Assembly (NCBI RefSeq): GCF_014648175.1
Contig: NZ_BMQP01000017.1
Location: 103,479-167,478 of the forward strand
Origin: Planobispora rosea
GTDB lineage: Bacteria; Actinomycetota; Actinomycetes; Streptosporangiales; Streptosporangiaceae
Direction of reading: 5' to 3'
DNA: 64,000 nucleotides
A program made the position numbers and the translations under genes. Below, piece by piece: positions 16,398 through 25,364 of this stretch. Numbering within the stretch: position 1 is the first letter of the stretch; each line of letters starts with the position of its first letter. The notes under the pieces are model-generated. The model was not told the DNA's origin. It ran no database searches and saw nothing but the letters and a program-made list of their open reading frames with translations.

Positions 16398-17990
16398 TCA
16401 GGTGCCGACAGTGCCTGGAACCTCCGCGGCCTCGGCGGGTGCGGATTCCGTAACCGGTGGCTGTCTGCGGAGGGTCACCAAGGCGAGTACGGCCAGGGCC
16501 AGGGCGGCGGCGGCACCGATACCGGTGACGAGGTTGAGACCTGTGGTGAACGCCTCCCGGGCGGGGGCCAGCACGGCTTGCGCCTGTGCGGGCGGAAGGT
16601 GCGCGACGGAGGTGACCGCGGCCTCGATCGAGTCGCGGGCGGCGGAGGCCGCCTCCGGCGGGAGGCCGGAGGGAAGCGTGGCGGACACGGCCTGACGGTA
16701 GACGGCGGAGCCGGCACTGCCCAGGACGGCCACGCCCAGGGCCAGGCCGAGTTCGGTACTCGTCTCGGACATGGCCGCAGCGGATCCGGCCTTCTCGGGA
16801 GGGACAGAGCCGACGACGAGGTCGGTGCTCAGCGCCATGATCGGACCCTGGCCGACGTAGATGACGACGACACCGGTGATCAGGAGGGGGAGCCCGGCCG
16901 CCTGGTCGAGCAGGGCCAGCAGCAGGAAACCGGCCGCCGACACCGTCAGGGACCCGGCGACCACGACCCGCTCGGGTAGTCGCCGCACCAGGACGGGGGC
17001 GGCCAGGGAGGTGAGGATCATGGCGGCCGACGAGGGAATCAGCCACAGACCCGCCGCAAGTGGGGACAGGCCCTCGACTCCCTGGAGGAACCGAGTGACG
17101 AACAGGTAGGTTCCGGCGATGACGGCGAGGCCCAGGAGCAGGACGAGCAGGGCGCCGGTGAGGGTGCGATTCCGGAAGAGCGTCACGTCGAGCACCGGAT
17201 CGGCGAGCCTGCGCTGCCGTCGCCAGAACGCCGCTCCGGCGGCCAGACCGGCCACGACGATCCCGCCGCTCAGGATCGGGTCACCTCCGTGGGACAGGAG
17301 CTTGACGCCGTACACGATCGTCAGCATGGCGATCAGGGAAAGCGCGACGCTGGCCGGGTCAGGCCGCCCTGCGGCGGCGTCCCGGTACTCCGGGAGCAGC
17401 AGCGGCCCACCCGCCAGCAACAGCGCCATCACCGGCACGGCGATCAGGAACACCGCCCCCCATCCGAACGATTCCAGCAGCGCCCCGCCGACCAGCGGCC
17501 CGAGCGCGACTCCGCCGGACATGCTCGCCGCCCAGATGCCGATGGCGGTTCCCCGCTGGCGTGCGTCCCGGAACATATTGCTGATCAGCGCCAGCGCGGA
17601 GGGCATCAGCGTCGCTCCGGCGATCCCGAGCAGCGCCCGGGCGGCGATCAGTGCCTCGGCGCTGGGGGCGTACGCAGCGGCCACCGATGCCACGCCGAAC
17701 GCTCCCGCTCCCCACATCAGCAACCTGCGTCGCCCGATCCGATCTCCCAGCGTCCCCATCGGCACGAGGAATCCGGCGATCATGAACCCGTAGACGTCGG
17801 TGATCCACAACATCTGCTCGCCGCTGGGCCGCAGATCGGCGGCCAATCGCGGTACGGCGAGATAAAGCACGGTGACGTCCATGGCCAGCAGCGATGTGGG
17901 CAGGGCCAGTATCGCGAGCCCGGTCCACTGGCGCGCCCCGGCGACGTCCGGTCGCCGGGCTGGGGTTTCTCGTCCAGATGTCGATGTCAT
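16398..17990 (-). CDS. MFS drug exporter, EmrB/QacA (DHA2) type
   Basis: A 530-residue membrane protein with about 14 predicted helices. It shows the DHA2 pattern: an N-terminal AMDVTVLYLAVPRL (helix 1), LWITDVYGFMIAGFLVPMGTLGDRIGRRR (motif A region), and ALLGIAGATLMPSALALI (motif C-like, proton-driven antiporters). It probably exports a cationic or hydrophobic drug in exchange for protons. It is divergent from a MerR regulator with a shared 57-base promoter region containing an inverted repeat, a standard efflux-control arrangement. No clear ribosome site precedes the ATG. Confidence 0.9.
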   Translation of the reverse strand: MTSTSGRETPARRPDVAGARQWTGLAILALPTSLLAMDVTVLYLAVPRLAADLRPSGEQMLWITDVYGFMIAGFLVPMGTLGDRIGRRRLLMWGAGAFGVASVAAAYAPSAEALIAARALLGIAGATLMPSALALISNMFRDARQRGTAIGIWAASMSGGVALGPLVGGALLESFGWGAVFLIAVPVMALLLAGGPLLLPEYRDAAAGRPDPASVALSLIAMLTIVYGVKLLSHGGDPILSGGIVVAGLAAGAAFWRRQRRLADPVLDVTLFRNRTLTGALLVLLLGLAVIAGTYLFVTRFLQGVEGLSPLAAGLWLIPSSAAMILTSLAAPVLVRRLPERVVVAGSLTVSAAGFLLLALLDQAAGLPLLITGVVVIYVGQGPIMALSTDLVVGSVPPEKAGSAAAMSETSTELGLALGVAVLGSAGSAVYRQAVSATLPSGLPPEAASAARDSIEAAVTSVAHLPPAQAQAVLAPAREAFTTGLNLVTGIGAAAALALAVLALVTLRRQPPVTESAPAEAAEVPGTVGT

Positions 17991-18007
17991 GCGGCAAAGC
18001 TAAAGTG

Positions 18008-18021
18008 TCACATGGATGTGA
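18008..18021. promoter_or_regulatory. Inverted repeat, probable MerR operator
   Basis: TCACAT-GG-ATGTGA is a perfect palindrome in the middle of the gap between the divergent MFS and MerR genes. MerR proteins bind such dyads between promoter elements. Confidence 0.6.
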
Positions 18022-18047
18022 TAGTCAAGCCGTACATCGGAGGAACC

Positions 18048-18443
18048 ATGCGCATCGGGGAGCTCGAACGCCGCAGCGGGGTCAACCGGCGCCTCCTGCG
18101 CTACTACGAGGAGCAGGGCCTCCTCCGTCCCGAGCGCAAACCCAACGGCTACAGGGAGTACGCCGAACCGGACGTCGCAGCGGTCCGTCACATCCGCAAT
18201 CTGCTCGCTGCCGGACTGTCCACGGCCACCATCGCCGATCTGCTTCCCTGTATGGGCAAGGACGGTGACGACCTCATCGCCGACTGCCCCGAACTCCTGC
18301 TCGATCTCCACCGGGAACACGCCCGCATCCAGGCCGCCATCCACGAACTGGAGACCGCCCGCACCACCCTGGAGGCGGTCATCGCCACCGCACCCCCCGA
18401 GGCCGAGCGGGCCGCCCGCGCCATGCTCGCCCCGGCGTCCTGA
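18048..18443 (+). CDS. MerR-family transcriptional regulator
   Basis: A 131-residue MerR protein. Residues 1-70 are the winged HTH: MRIGELERRSGVNRRLLRYYEEQGLL, then NGYREYAEPDVAAVRHI. Residues about 75-120 form the dimerising coiled coil. Two cysteines occur: LLPCMGKDGD and DLIADCPELL; this type is usually a one-component sensor of small drugs or oxidants. CGGAGGA precedes the ATG at 18048. It probably controls itself and the divergent exporter. Confidence 0.9.
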   Translation: MRIGELERRSGVNRRLLRYYEEQGLLRPERKPNGYREYAEPDVAAVRHIRNLLAAGLSTATIADLLPCMGKDGDDLIADCPELLLDLHREHARIQAAIHELETARTTLEAVIATAPPEAERAARAMLAPAS

Positions 18444-18571
18444 CGGGCCCTGTACGGCAGGCGCAGGACGGCCCGTCGCGGATCTCGCTACCCGCCCATC
18501 GCATGCTCGATTCAGGGCCGGGCGCAGCTACGGCGAGTGCGCGCCGCAGGCGCCAACGCGCCGTAGGCGCA

Positions 18572-19657
18572 TCAGACGTAGCGTTCCAGGATCGACGACT
18601 CGGCCAGGCGGGACAGGCCCTCGCGGATGTGGCGGGCGCGCGTCTCGCCGACTCCGCCGACTTCCTGGAGGTCGGTGGTGCTGGCGGCCAGGAGCTTCTG
18701 GAGGCTGGTGAACTGCTCGACCAGGCGGTCGACGATGGTGGTGGGCAGGCGGGGGACCTTGGCCAGCAGGCGGTAGCCCTGCGGGCTCACCGGGCTGTCC
18801 AGGGCCTCGGCGCCGGTGTGGCCCAGGATCTGCGCCACCTGGGCCAGGTCGAGGAGGCCGCCGGAGGAGAGTCTGTCGAGCTCGTTCAGGGACTCGGCGA
18901 CCGTGCGCACGCGGCGGCCCGTCGTGGGGAGGTAGTCGCGCACGATGAGTTCGCGGTCGGTCTCCGTACCGGCGACCAGTTCGTCGAGCTGCAGGGAGAG
19001 CAGACGGCCGTCGGTGCCGAGCTCGACCACGTAGCCCGCGATCTCATCGGAGATCCGGCGGACCATCTCCAGTCGCTGGATGACCACCGCGACGTCGCGG
19101 ACCGTCACCAGGTCCTCGATCTCCAGTGCCGACAACGTGCCGGAGACCTCGTCCAGGCGGAGCTTGTAGCGTTCGAGGGTGGCCAGGGCCTGGTTGGCCT
19201 TGGACAGGATCGCCGCCGACTCCTCCAGGACGTAGCGGACGCCGTCCAGGTAGAGGGCGATGATCCGCATGGACTTGCTGAGGGAGATGACGGGGAAGGA
19301 CGTCTGCACCGAGACCCGCTGGGCGGTGCGGTGCCGGGTGCCGGACTCGTCGGTGGGGACGGAGGGGTCGGGCATCAGATGGACGGCCGCCCGTACGATC
19401 TTGTTGTCGTCGCAGTCCAGCACGATGGCGCCGTCCATCTTGGCCAGCTCGCGCAGGCGCGTCGCGGAGAACTCGACGTCCAGCTCGAACCCGCCGCTGC
19501 AGATCTTCTCGACCGTGCTGTCGTAGCCCAGCACGATCAGGCCGCCGGTGTGCCCGCGGAGGATGCGCTCCAGGCCGTCGCGGAGCGCGGTGCCCGGGGC
19601 GACCGCGGCCAGGACGGCTCTTCGGCGCTCGTCGAGCCCCTTGTAGGTTGCTGCCAC
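18572..19657 (-). CDS. disA: DNA integrity scanning protein DisA, diadenylate cyclase
   Basis: A 361-residue DisA that makes cyclic di-AMP from two ATP while scanning DNA for branched structures. Residues about 1-145 are the DAC domain, with the DGA motif in KMDGAIVLD (75-77) and the SGTRHRTAQR motif (RHR at 108-110). A helical spine follows (about 146-290), then a C-terminal HhH DNA-binding domain with VGGVGETRARHIREGLSRL. It lies downstream of radA on the same strand, a conserved pairing; RadA binds DisA and lowers c-di-AMP output in Bacillus. GTG at 19657 follows GGGGGT. A c-di-AMP riboswitch lies 16 kb away in this window. Confidence 0.96.
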   Translation of the reverse strand: MAATYKGLDERRRAVLAAVAPGTALRDGLERILRGHTGGLIVLGYDSTVEKICSGGFELDVEFSATRLRELAKMDGAIVLDCDDNKIVRAAVHLMPDPSVPTDESGTRHRTAQRVSVQTSFPVISLSKSMRIIALYLDGVRYVLEESAAILSKANQALATLERYKLRLDEVSGTLSALEIEDLVTVRDVAVVIQRLEMVRRISDEIAGYVVELGTDGRLLSLQLDELVAGTETDRELIVRDYLPTTGRRVRTVAESLNELDRLSSGGLLDLAQVAQILGHTGAEALDSPVSPQGYRLLAKVPRLPTTIVDRLVEQFTSLQKLLAASTTDLQEVGGVGETRARHIREGLSRLAESSILERYV

Positions 19658-19846
19658 CTGACCCCCGTGGTCTGCGCTGCGAGCCCGCTCGTGGACAGGG
19701 ACCCTCGGTCGGGTCCGGAGACTCAGCTTACCGGCGTGCCCCTCTCCGGGGCCGGAACCGCTGGACGATCATCTTTGCGCGGTGGGCCCGCCGACGGCCA
19801 CCGGGAGGGAGCCGGGTGGCCTCTCGGGGCGGCCGGGACTGTCCCC

Positions 19847-21244
19847 TCAGGTGATGTGGGACAGGGCGTCCCAGACGTTCTCCGCCTCGATGACGTCGAA
19901 ACCGGGGGCGAAGCTCGCACGGCCGTTGACGCGGACCAGGGAGGCCTCGCCCCGTTTCCCCTTGCCGGTCTCCAGGGAGCCGGTCGGGACGAGGGCGCGG
20001 GTGAAGCCCAGGCGTGCCGCCTCCGAGAGGCGGCGGCGGACGTCGCGGACCGGGCGGAGCTCTCCGGCCAGACCCACCTCGCCCAGCACCACCAGGCCGG
20101 GCGGGAGGGCCTTGTCCCCGGCGGCGCTGGCCACGGCGAGCATCACCGACAGGTCGATCGCGGGGTCGCTGAGCTTGATGCCGCCCACGGTCGCGGTGAA
20201 CACGTCGCAGCCGCCGAGGCGGGCGTTGAGCCGCCGTTCCAGCACGGCCAGCACCATCGTGACCCGGTAGGGGTCGAGCCCGGAGGAGGAGCGGCGGGGC
20301 TGCTGGGCCTCGGTCCGGGCGACCAGGGCCTGGACCTCGGCGGGCAACGGGCGGGTGCCCTCCATGGTGACCGTGACGCAGGTGCCGGGGACCGGCTCGG
20401 CGCGGTGGGAGACGAACAGGCCGCTGGCGTCGGCGATGCCCTCGATGCCGTTCTCGTGCAGGTCGAAGCAGCCGACCTCGTCGACGGGGCCGTACCGGTT
20501 CTTGATCGCGCGGACCATGCGGAGCCGGGAGTGGCGGTCGCCCTCGAAGTGCAGCACCACGTCGACGAGGTGCTCCAGCGTCCGGGGGCCGGCGATCGAG
20601 CCCTCCTTGGTGACGTGGCCGACCAGGACCGTGGACATGCCGCGTTCCTTGGCCATCCTGACCAGGTTGCCGGCGACCTCCCGGACCTGGGTGACCCCGC
20701 CGGGGACACCGGTCGCCTGGGTGGAGCCGATCGTCTGGACCGAGTCGACGACGAGCAGGCCCGGCTGGACCTTCTCCACGTGGGTCACCAGCGCGCTCAG
20801 GTCGGTCTCCGCCGCGAGGTAGAGGGAGTCGTGGATCGCGCCGATCCGGTCGGCCCGGAGCCGGACCTGGGCCGCCGACTCCTCGCCCGTCACGTAGAGG
20901 ACGGTCTGCTGCCGTGCGATCTTGGAGGCCGCCTCCAGCAGGAGCGTGGACTTGCCGATGCCGGGCTCGCCGGCCAGCAGCACCACGGCTCCGGGCACCA
21001 GGCCGCCGCCGAGCACCCGGTCGAGCTCGGGGACGCCGGTGGTGCGCGCGTGCGCGACCTCCGCCTTGACCTGCCCGATCGGGACGGCCGGGGCGGTGAC
21101 CGCCCCGCCGGTGGCCACGCTCACGCCGCTGCGGGCGGTCTCCTCGTCGACCGTGCCCCAGGACTGGCACTCACCGCAGCGCCCCACCCATTTGGCGGTC
21201 TGCCAACCGCACTCACTACAGCGATAGCCAACCTTCTTCGCCAT
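19847..21244 (-). CDS. radA: DNA repair protein RadA (Sms)
   Basis: A 465-residue recombination helicase-like ATPase that extends D-loops in homologous recombination. The zinc finger is C9-x2-C12 and C23-x2-C26. Walker A GEPGIGKST is at 92-100, and the RadA-specific KNRYG at 248-252. The C-terminal third, from about 310 (DPYRVTMVLAVLERR, FTATVGGIKLSDPAIDLSVMLA), is the Lon-protease-like domain without protease activity. It starts MAKK at the ATG 21244. disA follows on the same strand after 189 bases, so the two may be coexpressed. Confidence 0.96.
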   Translation of the reverse strand: MAKKVGYRCSECGWQTAKWVGRCGECQSWGTVDEETARSGVSVATGGAVTAPAVPIGQVKAEVAHARTTGVPELDRVLGGGLVPGAVVLLAGEPGIGKSTLLLEAASKIARQQTVLYVTGEESAAQVRLRADRIGAIHDSLYLAAETDLSALVTHVEKVQPGLLVVDSVQTIGSTQATGVPGGVTQVREVAGNLVRMAKERGMSTVLVGHVTKEGSIAGPRTLEHLVDVVLHFEGDRHSRLRMVRAIKNRYGPVDEVGCFDLHENGIEGIADASGLFVSHRAEPVPGTCVTVTMEGTRPLPAEVQALVARTEAQQPRRSSSGLDPYRVTMVLAVLERRLNARLGGCDVFTATVGGIKLSDPAIDLSVMLAVASAAGDKALPPGLVVLGEVGLAGELRPVRDVRRRLSEAARLGFTRALVPTGSLETGKGKRGEASLVRVNGRASFAPGFDVIEAENVWDALSHIT

Positions 21245-21277
21245 GGCCGCACGCTACCGGCCCGCACCGACAACTTT

Positions 21278-21305
21278 CACCCGGTACGGCATGCCGTACC
21301 GGGTG
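21278..21305 (-). terminator. Hairpin between the secreted hydrolase and radA
   Basis: CACCCGGTACGGC (21278-21290) and GCCGTACCGGGTG (21293-21305) are perfectly complementary around AT. It starts 14 bases past the stop of the minus-strand hydrolase gene and likely separates it from radA. Confidence 0.8.
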
Positions 21306-21318
21306 GAAGCCCGACGGA

Positions 21319-22860
21319 TCAGGGAGTGACGGGTGCGGCCGGGCGGGTCAGCGGGAGGGTGACCGTGACGCGCAGGTCCAGGTCGGCGGTGGCGCGCTGC
21401 GGGGTGTAGAGCGCGGTTCCGGACGTGATCTGCAGGGTCAGACGGCTGTCCCGCGCGGCCCGCCAGGCGATCGTCTCCAACTCGCGGGAGACGAGGTGGG
21501 CCCGCCCGTCCAGCCGGACCGGGATCGGGGTCGCCTGGTTGCCGACGACGACGCCGGTGCGCTCATCCACGAGCTGGGCGTACACGAACGTGGTGGTGGG
21601 GCTTCCCGCCTCGGCCTCACCCCGGTAGGCGAGGATGACCCGGGGCGCCCCGACCAGCTGGCCCTCGGTGCGCGGGGCCTTGATCTGGACGTTCACGGCC
21701 TTGGCGGCGGGCCTGGCGGCGGTCGGCAGGCCGGAGGTGTCGCCCGGGCGTACCTGGAGCTCGCCCTTGCCGGATCCGTGCAGCAGGCCCGAGGGGAACA
21801 GCGGGTAACGGGAGGCGCCGCGCCACACGCCGGTGTTGTCCACGTACTCGAAGGCGGGACCGGTGTCGGTCCGCCGCTCGCCCTTCAGGTGGCGGGAGAA
21901 CCAGGCGAGGCTGATCTTCTCGATGTGCCCGGCGGGACCGGGGTCGCTTGCGCAGGCGCCGTGGCCGCCGCAGAACCAGGCCATCTTCACCGGGGTGCCC
22001 GCCCGGCGCAGCCGCTCGTAGTTGGCGACCGCCTCGTCGAGCGGGAACAGGGTGTCGACGGTGCCCTGGAGGATCAGGGTGGGCGCCTCGATCCGCCGGA
22101 CGAGGTCGCCGGGGCCGCGCTCGGCGTACCACGCTTCGTCCTCGGCGGACATGGTCCCGGTGGTCGCCCCCGAGACGCAGGAGCTGCGCACGGGTGCCGC
22201 GACGCGGTTGGTCCCGGCCATGCCTCCGGCGCACAGGATGCCGGCCCAGCCCGCCTTGTAGGCGTCGTCGGGGTAGAGGCTGCCGGTCAGGGAACTCCAG
22301 GCGATGGAGGGGATGATGGCGTCGACGCGGCGGTCGGCGGCGGCGGTGATGAACTGGGCGCCACCGCCGTAGCTCCCGCCGGCCATGCCGACTCGGGGGT
22401 CGCCGGCCCGGTCCAGCCGGGCCTCCGGCTGCTCGGCGATCCAGCCGATCAGCGCGGAGACGTCGCGGCCTTCGAGGTCCGCGTGGTTGACGTTGGCCTC
22501 GCCGCCCGACCCGCCGAAGCCCCGGGGGTCCCAGGTGACGACGTTGTAGCCGTTGTCGCGCAGCGTTCCGGTGCCGACGACTCCGCCCGCGTCGCTGCTG
22601 CGGGTCTCGCCGGTGCGGTCGCCGGGGGCCGACCAGCCGGGACCGACGAGCACCGTCGGCGCCTGCTCGCCGGCGCCGAGGTTCCTGGCCGGGAAGAAGT
22701 TGGTGACGATCTCGGTGCCGTCGAAGGACGTCACTTTGACCGTGCGGGCCTCCGCCGCGGCGGCCGGCCCGGCGGTGGCGGACCCGGCGGTGGCCGCCGG
22801 AGCCATGCCGACGGCCAGGCCGAGCGCGGCCGCGAGGGCCGCCCCTGCACGCATGCGCAT
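21319..22860 (-). CDS. Secreted alpha/beta hydrolase, CocE/X-Pro dipeptidyl-peptidase (S15) type
   Basis: A 513-residue exported hydrolase. Residues 1-35 form a signal peptide (MRMRAG, a hydrophobic core, then an Ala-rich cleavage region). The alpha/beta hydrolase fold shows VVTWDPRGFGGSGGE, the nucleophile in GGSYGGG (Ser about 163), a lid around 190-240, an acid in LQGTVDTLFP, and the His in GGHGACASDPG. The C-terminal 130 residues are a beta-jelly-roll domain of the CocE/PepX family. Members cut X-Pro peptides or acyl esters; the substrate here is unknown. GAGGCAGG precedes the ATG. Confidence 0.85.
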   Translation of the reverse strand: MRMRAGAALAAALGLAVGMAPAATAGSATAGPAAAAEARTVKVTSFDGTEIVTNFFPARNLGAGEQAPTVLVGPGWSAPGDRTGETRSSDAGGVVGTGTLRDNGYNVVTWDPRGFGGSGGEANVNHADLEGRDVSALIGWIAEQPEARLDRAGDPRVGMAGGSYGGGAQFITAAADRRVDAIIPSIAWSSLTGSLYPDDAYKAGWAGILCAGGMAGTNRVAAPVRSSCVSGATTGTMSAEDEAWYAERGPGDLVRRIEAPTLILQGTVDTLFPLDEAVANYERLRRAGTPVKMAWFCGGHGACASDPGPAGHIEKISLAWFSRHLKGERRTDTGPAFEYVDNTGVWRGASRYPLFPSGLLHGSGKGELQVRPGDTSGLPTAARPAAKAVNVQIKAPRTEGQLVGAPRVILAYRGEAEAGSPTTTFVYAQLVDERTGVVVGNQATPIPVRLDGRAHLVSRELETIAWRAARDSRLTLQITSGTALYTPQRATADLDLRVTVTLPLTRPAAPVTP

Positions 22861-22969
22861 CCTGCCTCATCTCTACCGATTAGAACGATGTTCGGTGGCA
22901 ATGATGACAGTTTGTCCGGTTCGGAGAAAGTGGTTGCTTGCCGTTCGGAGGGTTTTCGTGAGACCTGCT

Positions 22970-23284
22970 TCAGATGTGACCTTCGAGGTCGGCCAGGAGG
23001 AGGCGCTTGGGCTTGGCCCCCCTGATCTGCTGCACGACCTCGCCGTTCTTGTAGAGGTTGAGCGTCGGCAGCCCGAGGACCCCGTACCGGCTGGAGATCT
23101 CGGGGTAGTCGTCGGCGTTGAGCTTGGCGATCGTGACGCGGTCGCCGTACTCGGCCTCGATCTCCGCCAGGACCGGCGCGATCATCTTGCACGGCCCGCA
23201 CCACTCGGCCCAGAAGTCCACCAGGACGGGCTTGTCGCTGCCCAGCACCTGCTCGTCGAAGTTCTCGGCGGTCAACGTGATCAT
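22970..23284 (-). CDS. Thioredoxin
   Basis: A 104-residue thioredoxin that reduces protein disulfides in the cytoplasm. It has the WCGPC active site (Cys29 and Cys32) and the cis-proline in GLPTL. The start ATG (23284) overlaps the stop of the upstream MerR gene as ATGA, so translation is coupled and the MerR product probably controls its own thioredoxin partner. Longer in-frame starts upstream would run inside the MerR gene and are rejected. Confidence 0.94.
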   Translation of the reverse strand: MITLTAENFDEQVLGSDKPVLVDFWAEWCGPCKMIAPVLAEIEAEYGDRVTIAKLNADDYPEISSRYGVLGLPTLNLYKNGEVVQQIRGAKPKRLLLADLEGHI

Positions 23285-23661
23285 GTCTTGTCCTGCTCTC
23301 TCGGTAGGCATCCAGGGCAGGCCGTGGTGAGCTGCGCGGCCACCTCGGCCCGGCGGGCCAGGAGGGTGCGGATCTCGTCGTCGATCTCGGCCAGCTTCCG
23401 CCGGTAGACCGCGACCGACTCCGGGCACGAGCTGCCCGACGCGTGCCCGGCCCGCAGGCAGGCCACGAACGGCCTGGCGTCTTCCAGCGTGAACCCCACG
23501 GTGAGCAGCGAGCGGATCTCGGTGACGAGCTTGAGGTCCTCCTCGCTGTACTCGCGGTAGCCGTTGGCCGCACGCCGCGCGGTGATCAGTCCCTGCTGCT
23601 CGTAGTAGCGCAGCGCCCTGGTACTGATCCCCGCCCGCCGTGCGAGCTCCCCGATCCGCAT
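23281..23661 (-). CDS. MerR-family regulator, probably redox-responsive
   Basis: A 126-residue MerR protein: HTH at 1-70 (MRIGELARRAGISTRALRYYEQQGL, NGYREYSEEDLKLVTEI), then a coiled coil. Four cysteines follow at about 68, 79, 115 and 118; the last two form CPGC near the C-terminus, a plausible thiol switch or metal site. The gene heads an operon whose second gene is thioredoxin, which suggests it senses oxidative or disulfide stress; this is an inference. GAGGAGGG precedes the ATG. Confidence 0.88.
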   Translation of the reverse strand: MRIGELARRAGISTRALRYYEQQGLITARRAANGYREYSEEDLKLVTEIRSLLTVGFTLEDARPFVACLRAGHASGSSCPESVAVYRRKLAEIDDEIRTLLARRAEVAAQLTTACPGCLPREQDKT

Positions 23662-23691
23662 CCGGCCCTCCTCACGCGGTCACCGTAATCG

Positions 23692-23707
23692 TTGACGTCA
23701 GCGTCAA
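23692..23707 (-). promoter_or_regulatory. MerR operator/promoter dyad
   Basis: TTGACG-TCAG-CGTCAA is a perfect inverted repeat 31 bases upstream of the MerR start. On the minus strand a TTGACC lies just before it, a likely -35 box, with TTACGG about 19 bases downstream; the long spacer is typical of MerR promoters. Confidence 0.6.
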
Positions 23708-23780
23708 GGTCAAGCCCGGCTGCGATGTTCCGCGCCGGAGGGAACCGTAACGCGGAGGAAAGATCTAGGATCGTCTGTTC

Positions 23781-24380
23781 ATGTTCCGTTCATCGCCGTT
23801 CAGGGAGCCGGACGTGTATCACGACATCGTCGAGTTCGCCCAGGGCACTCCCGGGTGGCTGCACGCCTTCGCGGAGACGGGGACGGACGCCGGGCTGTTC
23901 GTCTTCGCCGCGCTGTACGTCCTGGCCGGGTGGAGGGCGCGCGCCCGGCAGCCGCGTGACATGGCGCTGGTCCTCCTCGGCCCGGTGGCCGTGACCCTGG
24001 TCTACCTGCTCAGCGAGGTCATCAAGATCGTTGTCCGGGAGGACCGGCCCTGCCGGGGACTGGTGACCATCGCGGCCTGTCCCGAGGCGGGGGACTGGTC
24101 CTTCCCGAGCAACCATGCGGTGATCGCGGCGGCCGCGGCCGGCACCCTCGCCCTCGCCTGGCGCGCGCTGGCCCCCTTCGTGCTGCCGCTGGCCGCGCTG
24201 ATGGCCTTCTCGCGCGTGTTCGTCGGGGTGCACTACCCGCACGACGTGGCGGCCGGATTCCTGCTGGGCGTGATCCTGGCGCCGTTGCTGGTGCTGCTGC
24301 TGGTGGGGGCGGGCACCCCGGTGGTACGCCGGTGGGGCTCCCTGCTGATGGCCCCCGCGGGCGACCGGAGCGGTCAGTAG
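23781..24380 (+). CDS. PAP2-family membrane phosphatase
   Basis: A 199-residue membrane protein with about five helices and the three PAP2 signatures: K-x6-RP (KIVVREDRP, residues 82-90), PSNH (109-112) and SR-x5-H-x3-D (SRVFVGVHYPHD, 144-155). Such enzymes dephosphorylate phosphatidic acid or undecaprenyl pyrophosphate (BcrC-like) on the outer face. The start is uncertain: the ATG at 23781 has TAGGAT a few bases upstream and may be leaderless; GTG at 23814 follows a GGGAG site. The gene overlaps the convergent methyltransferase by seven bases at its 3 prime end. Confidence 0.88.
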   Translation: MFRSSPFREPDVYHDIVEFAQGTPGWLHAFAETGTDAGLFVFAALYVLAGWRARARQPRDMALVLLGPVAVTLVYLLSEVIKIVVREDRPCRGLVTIAACPEAGDWSFPSNHAVIAAAAAGTLALAWRALAPFVLPLAALMAFSRVFVGVHYPHDVAAGFLLGVILAPLLVLLLVGAGTPVVRRWGSLLMAPAGDRSGQ

Positions 24381-25072
24381 AGCCGCCAGCGCAGGAGGTT
24401 GGGGTAGGCGATCTCCAGGCCGGGGGTCTCGGCGATGGCCCGTTCCGCGATCGCCGGGGTGAACTCGATGCGCAGGACCGCTTCGAGGTCGGCCCGGCGC
24501 TCGAAGGACATGCGCAGGTCGAGGCGCTGGGTGGTCCAGCCCTGGGCGGCCCAGAAGTTCTCCACGGACCTGGTGGAGTAGGCCGGGATGGACTGGCTGA
24601 ACCAGCGGCCGAAGGCGCCCCGGGTGGCGTCGATGTCGATCACGAAGGCCGCGCCGCCGTGCCGTACGACCCGGGAGAGTTCGGCCAGGCCGGGCTCGCA
24701 GCCGGGACCGAAGAAATAGGCCCAGCGGGCGACGGCGACGTCCACCGAGGCGTCCGGGAGGGGAAGGGCCTGCGCGGTGGCGGCGTGGATCTCCACGTTG
24801 GGCAGGGCGCGGCAGCGGCGCCTGGCGAGTTCGACGAGATCGCCGTGCGGCTCGACGCCGATCACCCGCGCCGCGGTGGCGGACGTCGCGGGCAGGTGGT
24901 AGCCGGTCCCGCAGCCGATGTCGAGGACGGTGGAGCCGGTCCACGGGCGGATGGCGGCGATCGCCGCCTCGATCCGGCCCTCGGGGTCGACCGCCCGGTT
25001 CTCCAGCTCGTAGATGTGGGGGGTGTTCCAGATGTTGGGGCTGGGGATGGCGCCCTTCACGAACCGCGGCAT
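24374..25072 (-). CDS. SAM-dependent methyltransferase (class I)
   Basis: A 232-residue methyltransferase of the UbiE/Methyltransf_11 type. The SAM-binding motif I is VLDIGCGTGYHLP (about 48-60), with acidic motif II VIGVEPHGDL and motif IV near VDVAVARWAYFF. The C-terminal part is specific to this protein; substrate unknown. It converges on the PAP2 gene and overlaps its 3 prime end. Confidence 0.85.
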   Translation of the reverse strand: MPRFVKGAIPSPNIWNTPHIYELENRAVDPEGRIEAAIAAIRPWTGSTVLDIGCGTGYHLPATSATAARVIGVEPHGDLVELARRRCRALPNVEIHAATAQALPLPDASVDVAVARWAYFFGPGCEPGLAELSRVVRHGGAAFVIDIDATRGAFGRWFSQSIPAYSTRSVENFWAAQGWTTQRLDLRMSFERRADLEAVLRIEFTPAIAERAIAETPGLEIAYPNLLRWRLY

Positions 25073-25364
25073 CCTTCAACCGTAGCCATGAGCCCGGATG
25101 CGCGTTCCGCGTGCGCTGTCCGGATATCGTGCGCCGCCCGGATATCCGGTCCAGAGTGTGAACCGGACCCGGATCCGGGTAGCGTCCGGGCAAGTGGCCC
25201 GTGTCTCCGCCGGTCGTGTGATCTGGACCGCACGGGGGTGGCCGGACGCCATTCCGTAACGGGCCCGCTTAGTCTGGCACTGTGAGGGATCGAAGCGAGC
25301 GGGCAGACGGACAGGCGGGCATCGAGTCGTTCGCGGTCGAGAACGCGAAGGCGAGGAGTTTTCG

